Shown one piece after another: positions 35,579 through 46,560 of a stretch of 64,000 nucleotides of DNA. The position numbers were made by a program, and so were the translations under genes. Under the pieces are notes generated by a model, which did no database searches, had not been told where the DNA came from, and saw nothing but the letters and a program-made list of their open reading frames with translations. How positions within the stretch are numbered: the stretch's first letter is position 1; every line of letters starts with the position of its first letter. Source of the DNA: Pteria penguin (lineage: Eukaryota > Mollusca > Bivalvia > Pterioida > Pteriidae); the NCBI GenBank assembly GCA_035048485.1, contig CM068585.1:20448001-20512000 (forward strand). The letters are read 5' to 3'.

Positions 35579-37840
35579 TGAACTGTGGTATTGGGAGAAG
35601 CAGAGAATAGTAGAGGATTGTTTATATAGAGAGTGTTTAACTTTCGTTATATGTACACATACAATGCGATTATCGAAGGAAAAAATATACGGTGTTAATC
35701 CACTAAGAATCATGAAAGACTGCTAATAGAAAAGTACTGACATACACCTTGCTGATGATACTAACTTTTCTACTTATATCTACAATTACCTGCACTGCTG
35801 GTCTATTTTTACTACATGTTTAGTTGCATACTTCGCAGGAAGATTCAGGGGGACCCTCGGTCTTGAAATTTCCCTTCTTTAGATAACCTTACTTCTCGGC
35901 ATACTACGTAGGGAGATTCAGAGGGACCCTCGGTCATGAAAATTCTCTTTTTTGGATAAGCTTAATTCTCAGCATACTCATAGTTTTACAACTACTGTGA
36001 TTTAAACGTCAGTCAGTATTCTATTAGAAATTAAATACAAATAATAATTTTACTACAACAACAAAAACAAACAAACAAACAACAAACGAAAACAAATAAA
36101 CAAACAAATACCACCCCTCGCCCGCAAAAAAGGCCCAAAAGCAAACAAAACCAAAAAAAGAAAACACCAACCAATCAAACAAACCAACAACCGCCCACCC
36201 CAAGAAAACAAACAAACAAAGCAACATAAAACAAAAAACATTAGAATCACGGAATTTCTAGTGTGCTGCTATCTACCCCATAATCTTTAATGTCATATTT
36301 TTATACACTTTCTTCATGGTATTGAAAATAAAGTCTGTTGATTATTCAATAAATATAACACATTATGTGGTAAGAGTCAATACATGTATAGATACAGAAT
36401 AAATTATTGTATTTCCTCTTTTTCAAATTTTGTGGTACAAACAGAAGCACCAACTTAGTTTTGGATATATTCTGATATATCATAAATGCAATTAAAAGTG
36501 TTATGGACTCGCGCAAAGTGAAAAAGAACCCAACAAGATAAAAATAGTAACAATTACAAAAAAAAAGCCAAAAAATAAAATAAAATAAAATAAACCAGTG
36601 TTAAAATCAAGATTTCTGCGTATCAATGAATGCTATTTTTCAATAATTTGACTTACATTTAACAAATATCAGAAGTCTAACAGATAAAGAACTCTAATAC
36701 AACATTATAATCATAATACATGTAATTATTTATGAAATATACCTTTTCTTTTTACTTGATTGGTGTTCCATGACAACGATCGGAAAAGCACGACGTTATC
36801 TCTTAGATGTGCATATCCGCTCACCATATTATGCAACAACTTTCATGTCGTCAATGAGTTATCACCCATGAAATAGGAGACGACGGTATAAGACACTATT
36901 TAAATGATGAAATTAAATCTAACATCTTCTGGCTGATTGTCTGGGAGTACGTCATTATTGCGGAGTATACAACCTTGTTGTTGTAGGGTAATTGTACTGT
37001 CCCCAGTTTGTTGACTCGAGTGCTATTATCTGGCTAGTTTGATGAGTTTATGATATGTCAGGTAGATATAATCTGCCTATTTCATTGTTTTGTGTAAACA
37101 TTGTGTTGATGAAGGTAATTACTTCAGGTAACTTCAGGTGACATATCTCTTTAAAAAGAAAAATCCACTCCAAACATGGTTGCCTATAAATATCCTTCTA
37201 CAAAGACATTAAACACGATGTTCTAATGATCAAACTCAGATTTTGTGTTAGCTTTTACTCTGAATTCAATGACTAAGTTTTGATTTTCCTTCTGTACATT
37301 AACACAATAGTGGCATTGCCTTGCATGCATTTTATTTGTTCCTCATTTGATGTTAGTCCTTGCTTTATGTATTTTGATTTTTATACAGAGATGAAATTAT
37401 GTCAACACTTTGCTGTTGTTTTGGTTTTATTATTTATCAATAAAATATTTATTTTCGAAAAGGGCGTGTCAAATGGAAGGTTAAAAGTCACAGATATCTG
37501 ACGTTTACCTCACTACAATAGTGGTCAAGAAATTCAACGCTGGGGGGAGGGGGGGGTTGTCTGTTTGTTTTGTTTTGTTTTGTTTGTTGGGGTTTTTCTT
37601 TTTTTTGTTTTTGTTTTTTTGCCTTTGGATGCGTCGGCGTCGCTTTGGCCACTCAGTGACAAATATCTTTCAAACTAATACGCTGATTTAAAAGTTTTAC
37701 TACACATTCTTTTTGATACAATAAGACACTGCAATCACTAGGAATTGGGTGACTTCCTTTCATTCGGCAGTGCGGAGTTATTGAAAAGTTTGACACTTGG
37801 GTTTGACTAGTGTTAATCACAAATACCTTATGCGTGTAGT
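35579..37840. other. No gene; short duplications and A-rich tracts
   Basis: A ~72-bp direct duplication at 35826-35975 contains GATTCAG(G/A)GGGACCCTCGGTC. An (AAAC)n-rich tract lies at 36050-36240, with G-run and (GTTTT)n at 37545-37620. Open frames over the A-rich tract are low-complexity artefacts. Confidence 0.55.
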
Positions 37841-37849
37841 GTGGAAGTA

Positions 37850-38340
37850 TCTTTTTCGCGTTATCTGTGTGTTTTGGACGTTTAAGGCAGGTGTGACCAT
37901 AACCCAGCAGACGCTTAAACTCTTTAAGTCCTTCTTTCATCTCTGATGTCCTAAGAACCGTAAGTGTCCACTTTTGGCAGTTTTGCACTCGTCTGTGTGT
38001 TTTGGAAGTTTATGGCAGTTGTGACCATCACCCAGTAGACGCTTTAACTTTCTATGTCCTGCTGTCACCTCTGATGTCCTGAGATCCGTGAATGTTCACA
38101 TTAGCACCCGTCTCTGTGTTTTGGAAGTTTATGGCAGTTGTGACCACCATCCAGTAGACGCCTAAACTTTCTGGGTCCTGCTGTCACCTCTAATGTTCTG
38201 AGATCCATAAATGTCAACTTGGTCTCGTCTGTGTGTTTTGGATGTTTATGGCAGGTGTGACCACCACCCATTAGAAGCTTAATCTCCCTAGGTCCTGCTG
38301 TCATCTCTGATGTCCTCAATCGTAACAACTCGTCCATTTC
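37850..38340 (-). repeat. Four ~120-bp repeats encoding a Cys/His-rich unit
   Basis: On the minus strand four tandem copies read LRTSEMTAGPREIKLLMGGG then HTCHKHPKHTD, with variants HNCHKLPKH and HTCLKRPKH. The first two copies are in one frame from an ATG at 38349 or 38334 and stop after the second. The third and fourth are in a shifted frame. A partial fifth unit start is seen near 38865-38895. Conservation of G-H-x-C-H-K across copies is notable, but no family is recognised and the reading frame is broken. Confidence 0.6.
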
Positions 38341-38349
38341 CGTACGCAA

Positions 38350-39515
38350 ATACGACTCGTACGTACTACGTAGTCAGCCATTGGGACTACTTCCAGTTGT
38401 TATGTAAACACACAAGGCCATGATCAACATGCCTGTCATGTTTGCACTAAAATAAGCAATTATGCTTATTGCCTGCTTTTGTCTATATTTGTTTCTCTCT
38501 GAATGGGTGAACTAGTATGAATTTTTCTAACCGAAGTCTACACACGTGCACTGGTTAAATGTCACTTCGAATTTCCTCTGATTCGTTTCCAATGCTCTAA
38601 CATTTAAAGTAAAACTGTGAAATTTGCTACGATTACTGAATTACCGTTACGATTGTATAATATTCATCAAAACGGGTATTACATTTCATACTGAACTTCT
38701 CATATCCTCAATTACAAAAACAATCCTATGAACTTTTTTTTGCCTCATTTCTCAAAGTGCTCCTACGACAAAAGCCGAAGAATTGAAGCGATTTGGTATA
38801 TATCGCTGCGCCGTGAGGCTCCCGAGTCTATTTTTGTAAAAAATGGCGACGGTGTTCCGATTGTGATGTCCTGATATCCATAAATGTCCAACATTCGAAT
38901 TTCACAATGTAAACATGTATGACAGCGAAACTTATTATTGCTGTATATATTCTCTTATTGCTGACATGTGCAAATAAAGTCATTTGCTAAATTACAAGAT
39001 ACCTTAAAGAGAATACCGGTGTATATTTGTATAAATTTTCATTTCCAGGCGTAAAGAAAATTAAATATTTATGACGCACTATAGTAAAAGTATAAACAGG
39101 TCAGTGAGTGCATTATCTTACATTTAGATGTTGATAAACTGTACCTGTATATGTATCTTTCAGAAATAACCAAAAAAAAATTTTGTTGTCTAGCATGTTG
39201 AATTTTTCGACAAAGCTATCGTAATTCTAAGAAGGATAACTCGCGTAACAATGAAAAGACAATTTACAACTGGATCAGCAGAATCGGTTTCTATTTAAAC
39301 CAGTCTGGGAATGATAGACCTGGATCCGTCAATGACAACTGAACACCCACCACAACTCCCACCTTTTTCATTTTTGGGAGGTGGATTTTGAAGGGTATGA
39401 TTTTCTGAAAGCTTATGAAAAATGCAACTAAAATTAAATCACCGAATTGATATTTTTTATTTATTTTTATAGAATATCAAAAGAATGATACCGATTGATA
39501 TTATAACAATTACAG
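38350..39515. other. No confident gene
   Basis: Noncoding. At 38780-38870 a GC-richer patch contains a CpG-bearing ATGGCGACGG string with only a seven-codon frame. Near 39315 a CTGGATCCGTCAATG string resembles a MITE end of the 5-bp-duplication group. Confidence 0.35.
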
Positions 39516-39520
39516 CATTG

Positions 39521-40620
39521 CATTGGCAGATTTAGAGGGGTGCAACCCCCCTTTTGTCGACCATTTATTAGAGCTGCAACAGCCCCCCCCCTCCCCCTGC
39601 CTTTCCAGACCGAATAGTGCCACAGGGCACGTCAGTTATGCTAAATAATCGTTGACGTCACATGTAGACATATAAAAAAAAAAAAAAAAAAGAAGGGAGG
39701 ACACCGATTTTTCGCCGATCTGGGGTTTCCCTAATTTTCCGTATTTTTTTGATGCAATAAAAGCTTTCGTCAGTTACCTTGTACTTTATTATGCGTCTCT
39801 ATGCACTCGCATTTTCTCTCAACAAGCTTTCACGGCAGAAATCAGTCAGTTTTATCCATCAGCCGTCTGCAGTTGTAAACTTTCAAAGGAACTTCCGGTA
39901 AACACGGAGCGAATTTCAAGGTAAGCTCTGATTGGTCGATATTAAATATACATATATGATTTGGATAAGCTTTGAAGAAGTGGGAAATTTAAATTGACCA
40001 AACAGGCACCACTGTAGATCTATAAGGCTAAAAGCCTCCCTATAATATCTTTTCCCTATCAAGCTGACAAGATACAACAAGTTTAATTTATTTCAAAATA
40101 ATGAATAAAATATTATTTAAACATTTTCTGGCATTTATGTATTATTTGAGCATAACTTGCCATGAAATCAACATTTTTTACTCTTTCATTAAATTTGATC
40201 AATTTAAATTTCCCACTTCTTCGATTATGACGTATATTTAATATCGACCAATCAGGGCTTACCTTGGAATTCGTTCCGTGTTTACCGGAAGTCCTTTTGA
40301 AAGTTTACAGCTGTAGACTGCTGATTGATAAAATTGAACGATTTCTGCCGTGAAAGCTTGTTGAGAGAAAATGCGAGTGCATAGAGACGCATAATAAAGT
40401 ACAAAGCTTTTATTGCATCAAAAATGCGGAAAATTAGGGAAACCCCAGATCGGCGAAAAATCGGTGTCCTCCCTTCTCTTTTTTTATATGTCAACATGTG
40501 ACGTCAACGATTATTTAGCATAACTGACGTGCCCTGTGAATAATGCAAGACATTAGTCATGGAAGACTGCAACCAACCCCCCCCCCTTTCTTTCAATTTT
40601 TTTTTTAAGATCCGCCTATG
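39521..40620. mobile_element. 1.1-kb foldback element with 5-bp target duplication
   Basis: Perfect CATTG target duplication at 39516-39520 and 40621-40625. Termini CATTGGCAGATTTAGA and, reverse-complemented from the right, CATAGGCGGATCTTAAAA. Inside, long arms (about 39630-39998 and 40195-40530) are highly similar inverted copies, sharing in opposite orientation GATTTTTCGCCGATCTGGGG, CTTTATTATGCGTCTCTATG and GAAGAAGTGGGAAATTTAAA. About 200 bp of AT-rich sequence separates them. No protein is encoded. It is the largest member of the G/C-tract MITE group. Confidence 0.85.
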
Positions 40621-40639
40621 CATTGATTGATTGTTTATA

Positions 40640-40800
40640 CTAATGTATGCAGATGACTTGTTTTCTCTCTTTTTTATCGATGTCTGTTGATGGTTTGCAA
40701 AATATGCTTGACACCTTGCATAGATATAATCTTGTACGGAATTTACATATTGATTTTAGAAAGGGTGTTATTATCAGGGAAGTAAATTTTAGGTAGATGA
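40640..40800 (+). mobile_element. LINE reverse transcriptase relic
   Basis: Reads LMYADDLFS in one frame, then after a frameshift GLQNMLDTLHRYNL and NLHIDFRKGVII. YADD is the reverse transcriptase catalytic motif, and the segment after it matches the usual spacing to the K-x-N/D region of LINEs. Short, broken, and not obviously the same family as the 56-kb element. Confidence 0.65.
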
Positions 40801-41041
40801 ATGTGTGACAATGTATGCATTGAACCAGTGTTGTCATCTGTGTATTTTGTTAAAATTATAACGTTAATATTTAGTTACGCAAAAAAAAAACCCTCTTATC
40901 TCAGGGCTGCAACGCAATGTTTGAGGTCAAATATGAATGTGTCAGATCGATCTTGATTTAAATAACAGTACTTTATTCCTTCAGTTTAATAGATATAGCT
41001 GAGATCCACATGTATTTAAACTCAGGTCGGTGAAAGTCTTC

Positions 41042-41042
41042 C

Positions 41043-41074
<32 letters not shown>
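41042..41074. repeat. Poly-C tract
   Basis: About 32 consecutive C, following TCTTCCT; possibly the core of another eroded G/C-tract MITE. Length may be unreliable in assembly. Confidence 0.8.
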
Positions 41075-41191
41075 TTTTCCATAATTTAAAAATCAAGGGT
41101 TGCTCCCTTATATCATGAGAATAAAGTATTCTCCCTCCATGCATATTCATTATTCTTAAAATCTGTTGTATCATACTTTGTATAAAAAATA

Positions 41192-41449
41192 TTGCATTGG
41201 ATTGATTGATTATTGTTTTACGTCACTCCGCCATTATTTCATGTATACGGTAACCGCATCAGCCTGATGCATTGCATAGAGATTTTTACCTTTGCAGCGG
41301 TCCCATCCAGTAAGGGATCTACCGTCACGTGGGACCTCAGTGTTTACTGTTATATCCTAAAGATAGGACACTAGTGTACTCACGTCGTGACCAGAACTCG
41401 GAACATCTTAGTCACCAGTCCAACGCCTCATCATTGAGATACACCGGCT

Positions 41450-41452
<3 letters not shown>
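41192..41452 (-). mobile_element. tRNA-derived SINE, family 3
   Basis: On the minus strand the head reads GCCGGTGTATCTCAATGATG, AGGCGTTGGACTGG, then a degenerate B-box (GTTCCGAGTTCTGG). The body has GAGGTCCCACGTGAC and GGGACCGCTGCAAAGGTAAA, similar to the body of the 4500-4670 SINE. The tail is GTGACGTAAAACAAT plus (AATC)n, like the tail of SINE family 2. Confidence 0.7.
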
Positions 41453-41487
<35 letters not shown>

Positions 41488-41500
41488 AAACAACAACAGT
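41453..41500. repeat. (AAC)n microsatellite
   Basis: About 14 ACA/AAC trinucleotides directly beside the SINE head end; followed by A-rich DNA to 41730. Confidence 0.9.
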
Positions 41501-41789
41501 AGCAGCAACAAGAAGGATGCTTTATGTGCAAACTTATAAATCAGTAAAGATTTGTAAAATGAAAAACGAATAATAAATAAATAGATAAATAGATAAATAA
41601 TAAAAACTGGAGAAAGGTAAAACTAAAGATAAAATAATGAAAGAAATTAAAACAGAAGAGAAATGAAAGGGAACAAGAAATTAAGAAAAAACAAATAATG
41701 AAAGAAAAATTAGATTAAAGACAACACTAACGTATACCATGATATTGGACCTAGGCTTAAACCGATTCATCGAAATAAAAGATAGAAAG

Positions 41790-42065
41790 ATTATAAATCG
41801 CCGAATAACAGATAGGATAGTAAATCGACGAACAACTGTTCAGATAGGGAGACAGTAAATCGCCAAACAACAGATAGGATAGTAAATTGCCGAATAACAG
41901 ATAACGAGGCAGTAAATCGCCGAATAACAGATAGGGAGAAAGTAAATCACCGAATAACAGATAGGGAAACAGTAAATCGCCGAATAACAGATAGGGAGGC
42001 AGTAAATCGCCGAATAACAGATAAGAAGGCAGTAAATCGCCGAATAACAGATAGGGAGATAATTA
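41790..42065. repeat. 30-bp minisatellite, about 9 copies
   Basis: Unit AGTAAATCGCCGAATAACAG + ATAGGGAGGC. The minus-strand 92-codon open frame with CYSAIYCLPI repeats is a by-product of a unit length divisible by three. It lies about 100 bp from the donor of the candidate exon at 42169-42353. Confidence 0.92.
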
Positions 42066-42168
42066 GTCGCTCCAGAGAAAATTTCAGCATGGTATCGCTG
42101 GATCACACTGCCCCTCATATGTCATCAGATATGACTTTGAAAGTAAATAGAATATGACAGGACCTTAC

Positions 42169-42353
42169 CTTTTTATTGGCGATTTATGTCGTTCCAAAAT
42201 CAGCTTTGGTGAGATATTAACTTCCGTTTTACTTTTTTCCCGTTTATTTCCCACTGAATCATATATGCTTAGTTGTAAACTGCTTATAAGTGGAGCTGGT
42301 AGATATAATGACGACATAGTCCTCGGGATTTCAGGAGGATGCCTTTTCGCCAT
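42169..42353 (-). CDS. Candidate first coding exon, 61 codons
   Basis: From ATG 42353 to donor AAAAAG|GTAAGG, phase 2. It encodes MAKRHPPEIPRTMSSLYLPA, then PLISSLQLSIYDSV, and ends basic (HKSPIKR). The frame remains open upstream of the ATG (SRFKTLEG), so it may be internal. Its donor phase fits the exon at 33665-33779, giving ...KSPIKR|IKSDAD. Same strand as the CNBD2-like gene; it could be the 5' end of a long gene or of a neighbouring paralogue. No domain is recognised. Confidence 0.55.
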
Positions 42354-44398
42354 TATTATAATGATCCCTTCTAGAGTCTTAAACCTCGACTGGATTATAG
42401 AAATTATCTGAACTTTGTATTATATAACTAAGTTCGAATTTCATACACACGTATGATAATGACCTTTAGTCACGGATTTTATTCCGAAGGTCGACATCTC
42501 TAATATGTTTATTGTGATTCGATTTCTATTTAAACAAATGCTTATTCAAGGGAGGTTATACATCATTTGATTTAAATAAAGGGCTACATTGAAGAGGGTA
42601 ACATAAAGCTGCTGAAACAGTCGGCATTTCGTCATTTATGTAAACCTTAAGGAAGATGTAAAATTGTAACAAGAATCTTGTATTTGTAAAGAATAGCTTT
42701 ATTCATGACGGGTGACATAAATGAAACTTACGTAAGGGCATATATTGTGTATTGGTACGATGGCAAGTCATGCGAAAATATGGATTCATGGATTGTGTGA
42801 TACAGGTTACGTAATCAATCCGTCATATATTTTTCTGGGGACATCCAAAAACGAATCCAGGGGTATGGATTAAAAGGAAGGAATAAAAGTCACAAATGAT
42901 CAAACTGAATTATAGTTGTGTATCGTAAATGGATTTATCGATGTAGAAATGAAAAGTAGATGTATGAATATTTAAAAAATGGATTTTAACAAATCTGAGT
43001 AAGGATATGTTATAACGTAATGATGTTATGATTCAGTGTCGATTCTAGAAGATTTCCATTTACCTGATACGACTTTAAATGAAAAGAAAATGACTAACGT
43101 AACTATACTGGAAAAATCATTTGATTTGTATACTGATAAATTGGGCTCGTCTAAAGTTTATTAATCGGATATTTGCAGTAGTGTGTCTTTAAATCATTTT
43201 TGTATTAGACATACATATCAATGGCATTTGCACTATTGAGTTTCCTTACTGACAGTACATAAGTATAAAAATATCAATATGATAAATATCAAAGCCCACT
43301 TTAGGACATATTAACTTTCTTGTTAGATAAAAATGATTCTCGTCATTAGTCGTTAGACTGTTTATGTAAAATCTAACTATTCCCACCAATTGTGATTTAT
43401 TGACTGTAAAAGTGGTTATAAAGACATGAGTGTTTTTAATTAGTTCTTAAGCAACACAGCAGTTGTGGTTGGTCGACAGGGAATGCTTGCTTCTCTATGA
43501 CACTTTATCTGGTCACAAATTATCATAGCCCCTTTGTTCAATTTTCTATTGTCCCGTTAGTCATTCTAAGGTATGTTAAGAATTATGCCGAGTGGAATTA
43601 CCCTGTGTTTGCTTCATTGATAGTACCTGTCGTCCCACTGCTTTATTCCTAATGTGAAGCGTGACAGTACAGTACATCATTAAACACTCGGCAGACTTTA
43701 TAATACGGTATTAACATGGATGTTTGGAGTCATAAAAACCCTCATCAGTGACTTAAAAGCCAAACAACGTGTAAACCATATGATTACAACATCCATTGAT
43801 AAAATGAAAGTAAGAATATACAGGCGGAAAAATGCAAAAGGACCCACATAAAATCATATATATAGTTATTGTTGTTTATATGATCTGATAAGTGGCGGAT
43901 CTGGGATAATAGTAAATTAGTGTAAAACACAAATCCCATGGTCTACACATTTCACAGAACATGTTATAAATGTTTGTGGCATATAGCTTTGTTTTGTTTC
44001 TGCTTTATTTCTTTGCAAAAAACATAAGCAACAAATATAGTAGTTCCCATAAAGTTCAAAGCAAACTTTAATTATCTCTATTTAGATGGAGTAACATTAT
44101 TTTCAAAAATCCTTTTGGTAAAAGGTCTTATTTTGTAAGATGCTTCAAAATAATATATTCATTTCAACAATCAAAGTTTTATTATGGATTGAATACCTTG
44201 AAGACAGCGTTGTAACAAGCAGACTGTGACTGGATTGTCGCACTTGCGTATCTTTCTGAGAAAATAAGTATATATGTAATGTACAGGTTTTCCGTCATAG
44301 ATGGAGTGTTTGGTCTGATCTTTAGGACTAAAGCCGGTCAGGCCGTGTTAACTGCAATGTACTTATTTAAAGCCCTTTTACTACGTATTCCTTCAGAA
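42354..44398. other. No gene seen
   Basis: AT-rich. A TAAGTGGCGGATCTGGG string at 43890-43907 looks like a lone left end of the G/C-tract MITE group. Nothing else is recognised. Confidence 0.45.
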
Positions 44399-44968
44399 TA
44401 GTGGCTGATCTAGAATAAGTAAATAAAAGGGAAAGTACACAAGGAATCGATATGATTTATTAAAAGAAGACAAATGATGGCACATTTTATTAAGTAGAAT
44501 GATAAAATTGAATGAAAGAGGTTAATCAGTGTTTTACAATTCAAAAATTGTTCATTATATCGCGACATAGAAGCAGGAGGTAACCAACCTCTTAAATATA
44601 GTAACATAGTACGAGAATCAAATCTGGATTGTCTGTACCGCATGTTGACCATTAAATGAAATCTGTTTAGATGCCTATCCGTCTGATGTTTCTCGTTTGT
44701 AACAACATTTTCTTCACAGATACTTAATGACATGTAGACGTACAAGTCAATTGCCATTAAAAGTATTCCATTGTGGTTGTATCTCAAAGACAGCGGCAAA
44801 TTGAAAGGGGCCCCAGGGTGGGGAGGGGGCTTTTTGACACAAGTATGAGTAAACTTCTGATTTAACACCAAAAATAGCTGAGTATTTTGGCTGAAATGAA
44901 TACTTGACTTTCACATGTGCCCCCCCCCCCTTTTTTTTTCCTTCTCGGAAATTGTGGATCCGCCACTG
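44399..44968. mobile_element. MITE-type element with nested SINE
   Basis: Left end TAGTGGCTGATCTAGAAT; right end, reverse-complemented, CAGTGGCGGATCCACAAT. The interior near the right end has GGGGCCCCAGGGTGGGGAGG and a C-run, typical of the group. A diverged SINE (about 44530-44660) splits it, so the SINE probably inserted later. No clean target duplication is seen. Confidence 0.55.
44530..44660 (-). mobile_element. tRNA-derived SINE, family 2, fragment
   Basis: On the plus strand it shows ATATCGCGACATAGAAGCAG, GAGGTAACCAACCTCTTAAA and the degenerate B-box string GAGAATCAAATCTGGATT, matching the family at 26935-27305. Confidence 0.6.
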
Positions 44969-44999
44969 ATAGAGCCCAGATAGAGAAGTTTCAAACGTC

Positions 45000-46560
45000 T
45001 GGTCTAATCTTTATCTTTAATTTCGAATTATCACCCAGTGCCCAGCAGTGCCCTCCTTTGGTCTGATGTGGGACACAAGCCTACGAAGCTGCGCTGCTGC
45101 AGCAGTACCCTCCTCTGGTCAGATGTGGGGCAAAAACCAACGCAGCTCAGCTTGCACCTTCTCGTCGGACCTTGGTCTTGGGGACGGGTAGTAGGGCAGT
45201 GACTGTGACTCTGCCCTTACCTTTGGACCTTATTCTTGGTGGACGTGGAGTAGGGCAGAGACTGCGACTGTGCTAGCCTGCAGTCCAGTCACATTCCGCC
45301 GGACCTTGGTCTTTGGGACGAGAAGTCGGGCAGATACTGCGGCTGTTTTGGTCCCAAGGGATGTTGCAAGATTACATATCACTGCCCCTCCCTCACGTGT
45401 TTTCAAGTCTTGCAATTGAGGCAGGAATTCTTAGACAACGAAGAAATGGATAGAGAAAACAAAAATATAACGACTAATAGATCCCAGGACCCGTGACTTC
45501 GACATCAATCACACCACAAAAGTACTAATGCAATGCTCTCTGGGCCCCGTAGTATCTTCACACTCATAAGCCCGTAGCTTACTTAACTCCTAGACCCTCT
45601 GTCTGTTGTATACAAGTCTGAATTATCCTCTCTTTCCAGTCCTCTCTCGTCATTTGATGGTCGCAGAGGCATGGATAAGCAATTGTACTTACCAGTAATC
45701 CATTAACCTCTAACAGTCAGAAAAGGGTCGCCTATAGTTGTCCTGGTTTTCCCTCCCACCTCTACTTCCTGGATCTGGCCATTGATTTGGTGACCATGGT
45801 GGTACATGTAAATAAATCTGCAGCTGCCCAAACTGCCAATCCGCATTGAACGTATTGAATCTCTTGGATCGGGTCTTATCCCGGGGAGTCGTGGGGATAT
45901 TGGTCTGCACCTGTCCCGGGTAAAAAGTTTCACCTTCTTGCATGGACCTGGTTTTCGGAGTATGTGGGTATGAGTCGCCATCTGTCTCGGTCTCAATCAC
46001 TCTGCGTCGCCTTATTGACCTAATCAGTGTGGGCCTTCAGTTTTTCCGGTCCTATCCGACTCCCTTGGTCAATTCGGCATTGGCGTGCAACTGGATTGCA
46101 ATTCTTCCCTTTGGTTGAGCAGGTTGAGGGCCACAATGCAAACAATCTTTTTTAAAAATTTAATCAACTTTTTTATGGGGGTTTATGTTAATCGAAAGAT
46201 TTTGAAAAGAAACCAAAAAAATATTTTAGATGTCAAAGATGTGTGTAAATAAATTGAAATATTTACAAAGGACAGAGTCTGTAGTTGCCTGACCTAACCG
46301 AACTGTTCCAAACATTCAGCTGTACTTCAGTCCATCCTTCTTGTCGAGTCGATAGGGGCCTGTGTTTGTGCTGCAGCCATGTCCCCTCCTACCCTAGCTG
46401 AGCCTGTATAGGCTGCTTATTATTATGCCGCAGTCATGTCTCACTTGGCCCTGTCTGAAACGGCTTTGGCTTTGCTGTGTCGCAGATATGAGTCGCCTCG
46501 TCTTTCTATCAAGACTTAAGGCAGCCAAAACACCTAGATGACTCAAATCGGGGGCAACTG
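45000..46560 (-). mobile_element. GC-rich retroelement-like remnant, unidentified
   Basis: Composition rises abruptly to near 50% GC. On the minus strand broken open stretches occur, for example at 45710-46000 with ETFYPGQVQTNIPTTPRD and WQFGQLQIYLHVPPWSPNQW. At 45060-45420 a ~75-bp motif with GACCTTGGTCTTGGGGACG and GTAGGGCAGTGACTG recurs three times. Proline/Arg-rich reading and composition suggest a decayed gag-like region, but no protease, RT or LTR is visible. A gene remnant is the alternative. Confidence 0.35.

Noticed and set aside
36024..36250. Hydrophobic Phe/Val-rich open frames
   Set aside because: Translation of an (AAAC)n-rich tract; not a membrane protein.
38855..38880. ATGGCGACGG promoter-like or start-like string
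   Set aside because: The frame stops after seven codons and no regulatory context can be shown.
41840..42118. 92-codon CYSAIY-repeat open frame
   Set aside because: By-product of the 30-bp minisatellite.
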